A DNA stretch of 64,000 nt from Massilia endophytica. GTDB taxonomy: Bacteria > Pseudomonadota > Gammaproteobacteria > Burkholderiales > Burkholderiaceae_D. The stretch covers positions 744,001 through 808,000 of the forward strand of contig NZ_CP088952.1 in NCBI RefSeq assembly GCF_021165955.1, read 5' to 3'. A program made the translations under genes and the position numbers. Under the pieces are notes generated by a model that was not told the origin of the DNA, did not search any database, and saw only the letters and a program-made list of their open reading frames with translations. Of this stretch, positions 54,642 through 63,201 are shown piece after piece (positions within the stretch are counted from its first letter, which is position 1; each line of letters opens with the position of its first letter).

Positions 54642-56294
54642 ATGAAGCGACACCGTTGCCACGCCTGGCTGCTTGCTGCAGTCCTGGCGTTGCCCTTGGC
54701 CCGCGCGGCCGCCGCAGATCCCTCCATTCCCCACCTGCGCAAGCAGGGCACTGCCACCCAGCTCATCGTGGACGGCAAACCCTTTCTTGTCCTGGGCGGC
54801 GAGCTGTATAACTCCTCTGCTTCCCATCTTCCCTATCTCGAAAAGCTTTGGCCCGCGCTGAAGGCGGCCAATCTCAATACGGTGCTCGCGCCCGTGGAGT
54901 GGGACCAGATCGAACCGGAAGAGGGGAAGTTCGATTTCGCCGTCCTTGACGGCATGCTGCGCCAGGCGCGCGCCAACGACACGCGACTTATCCTGCTCTG
55001 GTTCGGCGCCTGGAAGAATTCCATGTCCACCTATCCGCCAGCCTGGGTCAAGCGCGATAACCAGCGCTTCCCCCGCGCGCGCAACAGGGCAGGGGAACCG
55101 CAGGACATCCTGAGCCCCTTCAGCGCCAATACCCTGAAGGCAGATCGCGCCGCCTTCGCCGCGATGATGGCCCACCTGAAGAAGGTGGACGCGCAGCGCA
55201 CTGTCATTATGGTGCAGGTCGAGAACGAGATCGGCATGCTGCCGGATGTGCGGGACTTTGGCCCCGAAGCCAATGCCGCCCTTGCCGGACCTGTTCCACG
55301 AAGCCTGACCGCCTATCTCCACTCCCATCGCGAGGGCCTGCATCCCTATGTGCGCAAGCTGTGGGAAGCGAACGGCAGCCGCAGTGCGGGCAGCTGGACG
55401 GAGGTATTCGGGAGCTCCATCGAAGCGGAAGAAGTGTTCCAGGCCTGGCACTACGCCGCCTTCACCGAGGAACTCGCCAGGGCGGGCAAGGCGGCGTACG
55501 GCCTGCCGATGTTCGTCAACGTGGCCCTGAACCGTCCGGGCAGGAAGCCGGGTGAGTACCCGAGCGCTGGGCCGCTGCCGCATCTCTTCGATATCTGGAA
55601 GGCGGGCGCGCCCGCGGTGGACCTGATCGCGATCGACACCTACTTCCCGAACTTTCCTGACTGGGCCAGGCAGTTCAAGCGGCCGGACAATCCGCTCTTC
55701 GTACCCGAGGGGAACCGGCTTGGCCGTCCCGAGCTGGGCGCCAACGCCATCTGGTCCATCGCGGAGCTGGACGGCATGGGCTACTCGCCCTTCGCCATCG
55801 ACAACCCCACCGACCTGAAAACCGACCCGCTGCCCGCCGCCTTCGCGCTGCTCAAGCAGCTTACGCCCGTCATCATGGCGGCGCAGGGCACGGGACGCAT
55901 GCGCGGCTTCAAGGCCCAGGTATCGTATGACGGCGTGATCGACATGGCGCCGCAGACAGTACAGATGGGCGCGTACAAGCTCCATGTCAGCCTGCAGAAC
56001 CAGTGGGGCAAGACCGAACCTTCGGAAGTGGAATCGCGCGGCGGCCTCGTGATCCAGACGGGAGACGACGAATTCATCGTGGCCGGCAAAGGCATCACGG
56101 TCACCTTCTCCGACCCGCAAGGGCCTGCCACGGGCGTGGGCATCGAGAAGCTCACGGAAGGGAAGTTCCTGGAGGGGCGCTGGAAGGAAGGCCGCTGGCT
56201 GAACGGGGACGAGAGCCACCAGGGGCGGCACGTGCGCCTGCCCGCCAACGACGGCTTCACGGTGCAGCAGGTGAAGCTCTACAAATTCCGCTAG
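54642..56294 (+). CDS. Glycoside hydrolase family 35-like, DUF5597 type, secreted
   Basis: 550 residues. Signal peptide about 1-25. TIM-barrel with FLVLGGELYNSSASHLPYLEK, VLAPVEWDQIEPEEGKFDF, the acid/base pair in VMVQVENEIGML, and the later FVPEGNRLGRPELGANAIW region that should hold the nucleophile; a C-terminal beta domain of the DUF5597 type follows. GH35 members are beta-galactosidases; in hemicellulose loci they can trim side-chain galactose. Activity on xylan decorations is inferred. Cotranscribed with the receptor, 58 bases downstream. Confidence 0.88.
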   Translation: MKRHRCHAWLLAAVLALPLARAAAADPSIPHLRKQGTATQLIVDGKPFLVLGGELYNSSASHLPYLEKLWPALKAANLNTVLAPVEWDQIEPEEGKFDFAVLDGMLRQARANDTRLILLWFGAWKNSMSTYPPAWVKRDNQRFPRARNRAGEPQDILSPFSANTLKADRAAFAAMMAHLKKVDAQRTVIMVQVENEIGMLPDVRDFGPEANAALAGPVPRSLTAYLHSHREGLHPYVRKLWEANGSRSAGSWTEVFGSSIEAEEVFQAWHYAAFTEELARAGKAAYGLPMFVNVALNRPGRKPGEYPSAGPLPHLFDIWKAGAPAVDLIAIDTYFPNFPDWARQFKRPDNPLFVPEGNRLGRPELGANAIWSIAELDGMGYSPFAIDNPTDLKTDPLPAAFALLKQLTPVIMAAQGTGRMRGFKAQVSYDGVIDMAPQTVQMGAYKLHVSLQNQWGKTEPSEVESRGGLVIQTGDDEFIVAGKGITVTFSDPQGPATGVGIEKLTEGKFLEGRWKEGRWLNGDESHQGRHVRLPANDGFTVQQVKLYKFR

Positions 56295-56300
56295 CAGGAG

Positions 56301-56322
56301 GGCCGCCGCGCGGCGGCCTTTT
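56301..56322 (+). terminator. Rho-independent terminator after GH35
   Basis: GGCCGCCGCGCGGCGGCC is an 18-base perfect palindrome followed by TTTT; it ends just before the convergent MarR gene. Confidence 0.8.
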
Positions 56323-56323
56323 C

Positions 56324-56821
56324 TCAGCTCGCGTTTTCCAGATTGCTGAGCTGGCGCAGGAAGAGCGCTTCCTGGGTGCGGATATCTTCGAAATTGAAAT
56401 CGTCGTAAGCGCGCGTGGTGCGCGCCCACACTTCCGGCATCACCTGCTGGATCAGGCCCCGCCCCGCATCGGTGAGGGAGATCATCACGCAGCGGCGGTC
56501 GCCCGGACGGTTGCCGCGCACGATCAGGCCTTGCGCCTCCAGGTCGTTGCACACGCGTGTGAGGTTGGCGGGTTTTTCCATGCAAGCCTCACCCAGCGCC
56601 GACGCGGTGGCGCTTTCGTTTTCCGAACCATACAGCACCGCCAGCACCATATAGCTGGCATCCACCAGCTCATATTTGCGCAGCACTGCATTGGACAAAT
56701 CCTTCACCCGCTTTTGGACATGATGGGTCATGCGCAGCAGGCGCATGAGGTCTTCCGGGAAGGCGGGCATGCGGGAACGAATGGTTTTCAGGCGCTTGTC
56801 AGTCGCTTCAAAACTGCTCAT
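56324..56821 (-). CDS. MarR-family transcriptional regulator
   Basis: 165 residues. Winged helix with SNAVLRKYELVDASYMVLAV, then the recognition part MEKPANLTRVCNDLEAQGLI and the wing RGNRPGDRRCVMISLTDAG. MarR proteins usually repress neighbouring genes and their own and respond to phenolic ligands. Upstream, AATAG and CTATT (56852-56869) form a small inverted repeat that could be its site. No obvious target gene is adjacent. Confidence 0.9.
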   Translation of the reverse strand: MSSFEATDKRLKTIRSRMPAFPEDLMRLLRMTHHVQKRVKDLSNAVLRKYELVDASYMVLAVLYGSENESATASALGEACMEKPANLTRVCNDLEAQGLIVRGNRPGDRRCVMISLTDAGRGLIQQVMPEVWARTTRAYDDFNFEDIRTQEALFLRQLSNLENAS

Positions 56822-57067
56822 TACGCTCTCCTGGAAAAGTTATATTTTTGAAATAGGAATTGTACTATTGTTGCTCATTGGGAAATTCCTTTTTGACCAG
56901 GACGGGACGTTTGTGGTGGCGCAGAAACCACGAAACCGGGACAATATTGCCGACCTGAAACGTGAAAACGATGCCGGGCGCGCCGCAGGGGTGCGCCGCC
57001 GATCCAGCCGCTTTGTTAGAGTGAATTCAAGGCCGCCTTGTGCGGCGTTGCATTTATGGAGGCAATC

Positions 57068-57460
57068 ATGTCAGGCACCAGCACTCTCGATCCCGACAAC
57101 TTCCCCAGCGCGCCCGACCGCGTGCTGGGCCGCGGGCACGGCACCGGCGCGCTCGGCCCGAGCGACACGTCCGATTCAGGCAGCGACGTACAGGGCGGCT
57201 CCGGCCTGGCCCAGCAAGTGGACACCGGCCTCGATCAAGGCACCAATGAGGATACGGACCAGAACACGGCAGGCGGCACCGCCGGTCCGGATGTAGGCGA
57301 CGCCAATCTCGACAGCGACACGGATGCGGGCGGCACCGGTGAGCGCGCCACCGTGGGCCGCGACAACACGGCGCCCGACGGCGGCGACATCGATGTGGAC
57401 CACGTCGAAACCATCCCCCTCACCACGAAGGAGGAGAGGGAGAGCATCGAACGCGCTTAA
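57068..57460 (+). CDS. Acidic Gly/Asp/Thr-rich low-complexity protein, unknown
   Basis: 130 residues, almost without hydrophobic residues; rich in Gly, Asp, Thr, Ser, no cysteine and no signal peptide. Probably disordered. GGAGG at 57058-57062 precedes the ATG at 57068 by five bases, a strong ribosome-binding site, so it is likely expressed. Its 3' end overlaps the convergent SDR gene by four bases. No family recognised. Confidence 0.7.
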   Translation: MSGTSTLDPDNFPSAPDRVLGRGHGTGALGPSDTSDSGSDVQGGSGLAQQVDTGLDQGTNEDTDQNTAGGTAGPDVGDANLDSDTDAGGTGERATVGRDNTAPDGGDIDVDHVETIPLTTKEERESIERA

Positions 57461-58506
57461 TGTGGGCGGGCGCCCAGCTGGCGCCGGCCTTCGGGCCGCG
57501 CCTGCGACTGGCGGCTCAGCATCCACGCCGCCATGAGGGCTCCTCCACCCAGCAGGGCCAGTTTCATGGGGCTGGCGCCCGTCGTCACGCGGGTGTAGAT
57601 GCTGTTGCGGTGCGTGCCTTCCTGGTTGCGGCTCTGCTTCAGCTCCTGCGATTCGTCCGGCGCGTGCAATGCGTCCTTGCGGTTGCGCGCACTCGGCCTG
57701 TCGCTGCGCTGCTGGCCGAACATGAAGGCCTCGGCGTATTTGTCGAAGAAGCGCGGCATGTGGAAGGCGCCAAGGGAGTTCGCCTTGGCTGCGCCGCCCA
57801 CGAAGATGTCGCGCTGCGGTTTCTCGGCGGCGCTCAGGATGGCCTCGGCCACCAGCTCGGGCGCGTACAGCGGGGCAGGCAACCGGGGTTCCTTGTCCAT
57901 ATAGTTCTTGGCATGCACCGTGAACAGGGTGTCGATGGCGGCTGGCTTGATCAGCGTGACCGACACGGGCGCACCGTCCTTCTCCAGTTCCATGCGCAAC
58001 GCATCGGTAAAGCCTTTCACCGCGTGCTTGGACGCCGAATACATGCCCTGCAACGGCACCGTCACGTCGGAAACTTCGCTGCCCACATTGATCAGCGCTC
58101 CGCCGCTCTTGCGCAGGTGCTTCACGGCCTCCAGGGAGCCGTACACCGTGCCCCAGAAGTTGGTCTGGAACAGGCGGCGCTGGTCTTCCATCGATACGTC
58201 CTCGGTACGGCCGAAGATGGAGATGCCCGCGTTGTTGACCCAGGTGTCGATGCGGCCGAAGCGCGCCTTGGCCACGTGGGCCAGGCTCTCGACGGCATCC
58301 TGGTCGCCCACGTCCGTGGGCACGCCGAAGCATTCGGTACCCTGGGCGCGCAGCTCCTGTTCCAGCTGGCTGAGCGCCTCTTCGCTGCGTGCGGCCAGCA
58401 CCAGTTTCGCGCCGCGCCTTGCCGCCATGCGGGCCGTGGTCAGCCCGATGCCGCTGGTGGCGCCGGTAATCACAATCACCTGCTCGGATAGTTTTTTCAA
58501 GCGCAT
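57457..58506 (-). CDS. Short-chain dehydrogenase with C-terminal membrane tail
   Basis: 349 residues. SDR domain at 1-260 with TGATSGIG (15-22), NNAGIS and the YSASK catalytic pair. Beyond it a charged stretch (RSDRPSARNRKD) leads to a hydrophobic segment LALLGGGALMAAWML near 315-330 and a basic end. Length is about 100 residues above a classical SDR, so it may be tail-anchored. Substrate unknown. Confidence 0.87.
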   Translation of the reverse strand: MRLKKLSEQVIVITGATSGIGLTTARMAARRGAKLVLAARSEEALSQLEQELRAQGTECFGVPTDVGDQDAVESLAHVAKARFGRIDTWVNNAGISIFGRTEDVSMEDQRRLFQTNFWGTVYGSLEAVKHLRKSGGALINVGSEVSDVTVPLQGMYSASKHAVKGFTDALRMELEKDGAPVSVTLIKPAAIDTLFTVHAKNYMDKEPRLPAPLYAPELVAEAILSAAEKPQRDIFVGGAAKANSLGAFHMPRFFDKYAEAFMFGQQRSDRPSARNRKDALHAPDESQELKQSRNQEGTHRNSIYTRVTTGASPMKLALLGGGALMAAWMLSRQSQARPEGRRQLGARPH

Positions 58507-58583
58507 CGTATTCTCCCCTGTCGGTTTGGTTCGCGCTTCATCGTACAGTCAGGCAGGGCAGCGGCGGCACACCATTCCTTCAG

Positions 58584-59480
58584 TCAATCCACGCCCGACA
58601 TCAGCTCCGCCAGCCAGTCCACGAACACGCGCACGCGGGGCGACAGCTGGCGTTGATGAGGGTAGAGCACGGAAACCGGCAGCGACGGCGGCGGGTACTT
58701 GGGCAGCACTTCGCGCAGGGCGCCGCTGTCGAGCAGTTCGGCCACGCGGTAGCGCGGCACCTGCACGATACCCAGGCCGTTGAGGCAGCATTCCATGTAG
58801 GCGTCCGCGCTGTAGACGCTCACCTTGCCGTTCAGCTCAACGGTGCGCAGGGCGCCATCCACCAGGAACTCCAGGGGCAGCAGGCGGCCCGTTGCCGAGG
58901 AGTGGAAGTTGACGGCGAGATGCGTCGCGAGATCGTCCAGCGTTCTCGGCTTGCCGTGCCGTTTCAGGTAGGCGGGCGTGGCGCAGCTCACCTGGCGCAT
59001 GGTGGCAACACGGCGCGCCACCATGCTCGAATCGCGCAGCGTGCCAACGCGCAGCACGCAGTCCATTCCCTCGCGCACCAGGTCCACATAGCGGTCTCCC
59101 GTGCCGATTTCCAGTTCGATCTCCGGAAAGTGCGCCAGGAACTCGCGCAGGCGCGGCAGCACGAAGCGCCGGGCCAGCGTTTCCTGCAGGTCGACCCGCA
59201 GCTTGCCCTTCGGCGGCGCGCCGCTTCCGCCAAAACCTGCCTCGGTTTCCTCCACATCCGCAAGAATGCCGAGGCAGCGCTGGTAATAGGCCTCGCCATC
59301 CTGCGTGGGGCTCACCTGGCGCGTAGTCCGGTGCAGCAGGCGCACGCCGAGCCGCGCTTCGAGCTGTTGGATGGCGTGCGTGGCCGTGGCGGGCGGCAGC
59401 ATGAGGTCTTCAGCAGCCTTGCTGAAGCTCTTCAGCTCCACGATGCGCGTGAACAGGCGCATGGCGTCGAATCGGTCCAT
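58584..59480 (-). CDS. LysR-family transcriptional regulator
   Basis: 298 residues. Winged HTH at 1-60 (FTRIVELKSFSKAAEDLMLP, ATHAIQQLEARLGVRLLHRTTRQ) and a LysR substrate-binding domain of the DsdC/CrgA-like branch. It is divergent from the SDR at 59583, with 102 bases between starts, so that SDR is its probable target. Confidence 0.92.
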   Translation of the reverse strand: MDRFDAMRLFTRIVELKSFSKAAEDLMLPPATATHAIQQLEARLGVRLLHRTTRQVSPTQDGEAYYQRCLGILADVEETEAGFGGSGAPPKGKLRVDLQETLARRFVLPRLREFLAHFPEIELEIGTGDRYVDLVREGMDCVLRVGTLRDSSMVARRVATMRQVSCATPAYLKRHGKPRTLDDLATHLAVNFHSSATGRLLPLEFLVDGALRTVELNGKVSVYSADAYMECCLNGLGIVQVPRYRVAELLDSGALREVLPKYPPPSLPVSVLYPHQRQLSPRVRVFVDWLAELMSGVD

Positions 59481-59582
59481 ATTATTGTTGGAATTGGAAT
59501 AGTGATACCAAGTTTAGTGCATTTATTCATGGGTGTGAATGCGGAATACTGGCGCCATCCCCAACCATCCAGGAGCACAAGC

Positions 59583-60317
59583 ATGAATCAGCAAACAGCC
59601 ATCGTCACCGGCGCCTCGCGTGGAATCGGCGCCGCCATTGCCCGCCGCCTGGCCGCCGAAGGCTATGCCGTCGTCGTCAACTATGCAGGGAGCGCAGCGG
59701 AGGCCGGGCAGCTCGTCGCGAGCATCGTGGAGCAGGGCGGGACCGCTGCCGCGATCCGCGCCGACGTGGCCGACAGCGCGGCCGTCGTGGCGCTGTTCGA
59801 GGAAACCATTGCCCGGTTTGGGCGGGTGGATGTACTGGTCAACAACGCCGGCATCATGCCGCCATCGCTGCCGCGGCTGTCCGAGACGGATGACGCCACC
59901 TTCGACCGGCTGATGGCGGTCAACGTCAAGGGAACGTTCAACACCCTGCGCGAGGCGGCGCGGCGCATGCGGCAGGGCGCGCGCATCGTCAACCTCTCGA
60001 CCAGTGTGACCGGGCTTGGGCGTCCGGGCTACGCCGTCTACGGTGCCACAAAGGCTGCGGTCGAAGTCATGACCAACGTCCTGTCGAAGGAGCTGCGCGG
60101 CCGCGACATCGTCGTGAATGCCGTGGCGCCAGGACCGACAGCCACGGAGCTGTTCCTGAACGGGAAGACAGAGGAACAGGTAGACGCCATCGCGAAACTG
60201 GCGCCCTTGGAGCGCATCGGCAGGCCGGAGGAGATTGCCGAAGTGGTGGCCTTCCTTGCGCGCCCTGGAATCTGGGTCAACGGGCAGACCCTGCGCGCCA
60301 ACGGCGGCATGGTCTAA
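59583..60317 (+). CDS. SDR-family oxidoreductase (FabG-like)
   Basis: 244 residues. Cofactor motif TGASRGIG (9-16), NNAGIMPP, catalytic Ser and Tyr-x3-Lys in NLSTSVTGLGRPGYAVYGATK, and a C-terminus ending GQTLRANGGMV. AGGAG lies eight bases before the ATG. The longer open frame upstream runs antisense to the LysR gene and is not used. Substrate unknown; likely induced through the divergent LysR regulator. Confidence 0.92.
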   Translation: MNQQTAIVTGASRGIGAAIARRLAAEGYAVVVNYAGSAAEAGQLVASIVEQGGTAAAIRADVADSAAVVALFEETIARFGRVDVLVNNAGIMPPSLPRLSETDDATFDRLMAVNVKGTFNTLREAARRMRQGARIVNLSTSVTGLGRPGYAVYGATKAAVEVMTNVLSKELRGRDIVVNAVAPGPTATELFLNGKTEEQVDAIAKLAPLERIGRPEEIAEVVAFLARPGIWVNGQTLRANGGMV

Positions 60318-60432
60318 CGCTCTGGCGCTACGTCAGACACGGTCAGGGATTTCGGCGCGGCGATGGGCAGAATTGAATCCGGTTGCACAAGCATCCGGGC
60401 ACTCTTCAAACCATCATCGAAAGGGAAATACC

Positions 60433-60906
60433 ATGAAAACCCTGCGTCAACTGTCAGCCCAGCCAAAGCGCTTCGCCGTCCGCCTTGCATCGATCGTCAT
60501 GTCGATCCTGATCGTTTCCTTCCTGCCGGCTGCCGCTCACGCCGCACCGCCGGCGACCGTTGCCTCCTGCCAGGGCATCAAGGATGCATATCCCATCCTC
60601 GGAACGCAGTGCGAAACCAATTACGCGAACATCAACCACGCGCCCGGCAATGCCCAGGAGCGCTCCGCAACCTTCGGGGCAAGGAAAACGGTCCTGCAGA
60701 TCTTCCGCAAGGCGGTCCTGTGCAACGGCATGTACGGCGCATCGTCGTCGGCGCAGCAGAGCTTCAAGAGCGGCGAACCAGGGCATCTGACCGCCATCGC
60801 CAATGTCCGTACAGCGATGGTGAATGCCAACGACACGAATATTCCCGCCCCCTACACCGCCACCGACCTGAATGCGATCACGATGACAAAGCAGCAGTGC
60901 AAGTAA
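60433..60906 (+). CDS. Secreted four-cysteine protein, copy 1 of a tandem pair
   Basis: 157 residues. Signal peptide about 1-37 (ILIVSFLPAAAHA). Mature part has four cysteines: ASCQG, GTQCE, VLCNG and the penultimate C of QQCK, plus NANDTNIP and KTVLQIFRKA. No family recognised. AAAGGGAAATACC precedes the ATG. The next gene, 51 bases on, encodes a clear paralogue, so the pair arose by local duplication. The even number of cysteines, kept in both copies, suggests two disulfides formed in the periplasm. Confidence 0.82.
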   Translation: MKTLRQLSAQPKRFAVRLASIVMSILIVSFLPAAAHAAPPATVASCQGIKDAYPILGTQCETNYANINHAPGNAQERSATFGARKTVLQIFRKAVLCNGMYGASSSAQQSFKSGEPGHLTAIANVRTAMVNANDTNIPAPYTATDLNAITMTKQQCK

Positions 60907-60957
60907 GGGACCACGTCGGCCCAGGTCACTTCTCACACAAATCGAAACGGGAATGCT

Positions 60958-61434
60958 ATGAAAACCTTACGTCAAACACTGTCTCAACCGAAGCAGCACA
61001 TCGTTCGTTTTGCATCGATTGCGATGCCGCTCCTGATCGCTTTCGTCCTGCCCACCACCGCTTACGCCGGGGGACCCGCGACAGACCCCAGCTGCGAGGG
61101 TATCCAGGCAGCCTACCCCATCCTCGGAACGCAGTGCGAGAATGCGTATAAGAGGATTAACCACTCGCCCAGCACCCCAGACGAGCGCTTTGCCACTTTC
61201 ACTGCAAGAAAAACGGTTCTGCAGATTTTCCGGAAGGCGGCCGTGTGCAATGCAGTAGTTTACGACACGCCATCGTCGGAGCAGCAGCGCTTCCTGCGCG
61301 ACGAGCCAGGTCACCTCGAGGCGCTCACCAATGTCCGCGATGCGATGGTGAATGCCAACGACAGGAATATTCCCCCCGAGTTCACCATCCGGGACCTGAG
61401 GGAGATCAGGATGACCAGGCAGCAGTGCAAGTGA
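60958..61434 (+). CDS. Secreted four-cysteine protein, copy 2 of a tandem pair
   Basis: 158 residues. Signal peptide about 1-37 (MPLLIAFVLPTTAYA). Aligned by eye with copy 1 almost without gaps, more than half of positions are the same; shared blocks are AYPILGTQCE, ARKTVLQIFRKA, AMVNAND and QQCK. All four cysteines are kept. The middle (VVYDTPSSEQQRFLRDEPGH) diverges most. Ends ten bases before the convergent aldo-keto reductase stop. Function unknown. Confidence 0.82.
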   Translation: MKTLRQTLSQPKQHIVRFASIAMPLLIAFVLPTTAYAGGPATDPSCEGIQAAYPILGTQCENAYKRINHSPSTPDERFATFTARKTVLQIFRKAAVCNAVVYDTPSSEQQRFLRDEPGHLEALTNVRDAMVNANDRNIPPEFTIRDLREIRMTRQQCK

Positions 61435-61443
61435 GCGCCTTCG

Positions 61444-62481
61444 TCAGGACTTCGATGACTTGGCCCACAGGTTCAGGTTTCCTTCCTGCGCCTGCTTGTC
61501 GATGGCTGCCAGCTCCTCGGCGCTGAAGGCGAGGTTCTTCAGCGCGCCCACGTTCTCGCGGATCTGCGCGCTGCTGGAGGCGCCGATCAGGGTGGAGGTG
61601 ATGCGTCGATCGCGCAGCACCCAGGCCAGGGCCATCTGGGCCAGCGACTGGCCGCGCGCCCTGGCGATATCGTTCAGGCCGCGCACCCGCGCAAGGTTTT
61701 CCTCGCTCAGGTGCGACTCCTTCAGCGAGCCGCCGCCGGGACGGTTGATGCGCGCGTCCTGCGGAATGCCGTTCAGGTATTTGTCCGACAGCACGCCTTG
61801 CGCCAGCGCCGTGAAGGTGATGCAGCCGATGCCTTCCTCGCCCAGCGCGTCGAGCAGGCCTTCGGTCTCGATCCAGCGGTTCAGCATATTGTAGGAGGGC
61901 TGGTGGATCAGGCAGGGCACCTTCCATTCGGCCAGCAGGGCCTTGGCCTCGCGCGTTTTCTCGGCGGAGTAGGAGGAAATGCCCACATACAGCGCCTTGC
62001 CCTGGTGGACGGCATGGGCCAGCGCGGCCATGGTCTCTTCCAGCGGCGTATCGGGATCGAAGCGGTGAGAGTAGAAGATGTCCACATAGTCGAGACCCAT
62101 GCGCTTGAGGCTCTGGTCCAGGCTCGCCAGCACGTATTTGCGCGAGCCGCCGCCTTCGCCATAGGGCCCGGGCCACATGTCCCAGCCCGCCTTGGTGGAG
62201 ATGATCAGCTCGTCGCGGTAGGGCTTGAAGTCTTCCTTGAAGATCGTGCCGAAATTGCTTTCCGCGCTGCCGTAAGGCGGCCCGTAGTTGTTCGCCAGGT
62301 CGAAGTGGGTGATGCCGTGGTCGAAGGCCGTGCGCAGCATGTCGCGCTGGGTGGCGAGCGGCGTCGTGTCGCCGAAGTTGTGCCACAGGCCCAGCGAGAG
62401 CAGCGGCAATTTCAGGCCACTGCGGCCGCAGGTGCGGTACTGCATTTCTTCGTAGCGGTGGCGCGAGGCGGTATAGCTCAT
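61444..62481 (-). CDS. Aldo-keto reductase, YghZ/Kvbeta-like
   Basis: 345 residues. Catalytic tetrad visible as DLANNYGPPYGSAE (Asp, Tyr), ISTKAGW (Lys) and FYSHRFDPDTPLEE (His); NADPH-binding ALAWVLRDRRITSTLIGASS. Similar in length and motifs to E. coli YghZ, which reduces L-glyceraldehyde 3-phosphate and methylglyoxal. Its start lies 67 bases after sodB, separated by a terminator. Confidence 0.91.
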   Translation of the reverse strand: MSYTASRHRYEEMQYRTCGRSGLKLPLLSLGLWHNFGDTTPLATQRDMLRTAFDHGITHFDLANNYGPPYGSAESNFGTIFKEDFKPYRDELIISTKAGWDMWPGPYGEGGGSRKYVLASLDQSLKRMGLDYVDIFYSHRFDPDTPLEETMAALAHAVHQGKALYVGISSYSAEKTREAKALLAEWKVPCLIHQPSYNMLNRWIETEGLLDALGEEGIGCITFTALAQGVLSDKYLNGIPQDARINRPGGGSLKESHLSEENLARVRGLNDIARARGQSLAQMALAWVLRDRRITSTLIGASSSAQIRENVGALKNLAFSAEELAAIDKQAQEGNLNLWAKSSKS

Positions 62482-62496
62482 GCATGTCTCCTTGAA

Positions 62497-62523
62497 AAGA
62501 AAAAGCCCGCACAGGCGGGCTCT
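62497..62523 (-). terminator. Rho-independent terminator after sodB
   Basis: On the minus strand AGCCCGCCTGTGCGGGCT is a 7-bp stem with a 4-base loop followed by TTTTTCTTTT. Confidence 0.88.
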
Positions 62524-62548
62524 CTCAGGATGCGGTCAAGCGCTTCGC

Positions 62549-63127
62549 TCAGGCGAAGTTCTTGTTCACGAAGTCCCAGTTCACCAGGTTCCAGAAGCTT
62601 TCCACATACTTCGGACGGGCGTTGCGGTAGTCGACGTAGTAGGCGTGCTCCCAGACGTCGCAGGTCAGCAGGGGCTTGTCGGCGCTGGTCAGCGGGGTGG
62701 CGGCGTTGGAGGTGTTGACGATGTCCACGGAACCGTCGGCCTTCTTCACCAGCCAGGTCCAGCCGGAACCGAAGTTGCCCACGCAGGACTTGGTGAATTC
62801 TTCCTTGAACTTGTCGAAGGAGCCCCACTTGGCGTTGATGGCTTCAGCCACGGCGCCGCTGGCCGCACCGCCGGCGTTCGGCGCCAGGCAGTTCCAGTAG
62901 AAGGTGTGGTTCCATACCTGGGCGGAGTTGTTGAACACGCCGCCGGAGGACTTCTTGATGATCTCTTCCAGGGACAGGTTTTCGAACTCGGTGCCCTTGA
63001 TCAGGTTGTTCAGATTGGTCACATATGCCTGATGGTGCTTGCCGTAGTGGTATTCCAGGGTTTCCTTGGAGATGTGCGGCTGCAGGGCGTCCATCGCATA
63101 CGGCAGCGGCGGCAGAGTATGTTCCAT
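62549..63127 (-). CDS. sodB: Iron superoxide dismutase
   Basis: 192 residues. Disproportionates superoxide in the cytoplasm. Metal ligands: His27 in EYHYGKHHQ, His in VWNHTFYWNCL, and Asp and His in DVWEHAYYVDYRN. FGSGWTWLV and the residues AGGAASGAVAE place it with the Fe type; cambialistic use of Mn is possible. The minus-strand TACAAT at 63185-63180 could be its -10. Confidence 0.95.
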   Translation of the reverse strand: MEHTLPPLPYAMDALQPHISKETLEYHYGKHHQAYVTNLNNLIKGTEFENLSLEEIIKKSSGGVFNNSAQVWNHTFYWNCLAPNAGGAASGAVAEAINAKWGSFDKFKEEFTKSCVGNFGSGWTWLVKKADGSVDIVNTSNAATPLTSADKPLLTCDVWEHAYYVDYRNARPKYVESFWNLVNWDFVNKNFA

Positions 63128-63201
63128 GAGTGTTTCCTTTTAGTAGAGACAGAAGGTTATTTTTGCCGAAACGGCCACTATTGTAATCCGAAAGCGCAGG
63201 T

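Noticed and set aside
51449..54778. A 1109-codon open frame on the minus strand opposite the TonB receptor gene
   Set aside because: It is a shadow caused by high GC at third positions; the plus frame has a signal peptide, plug and barrel, and a strong ribosome-binding site, while the minus translation has no recognisable domain.
56852..56869. AATAG...CTATT inverted repeat upstream of the MarR gene as a firm operator
   Set aside because: Only five bases per arm and no second copy; kept only as a possibility within the MarR entry.
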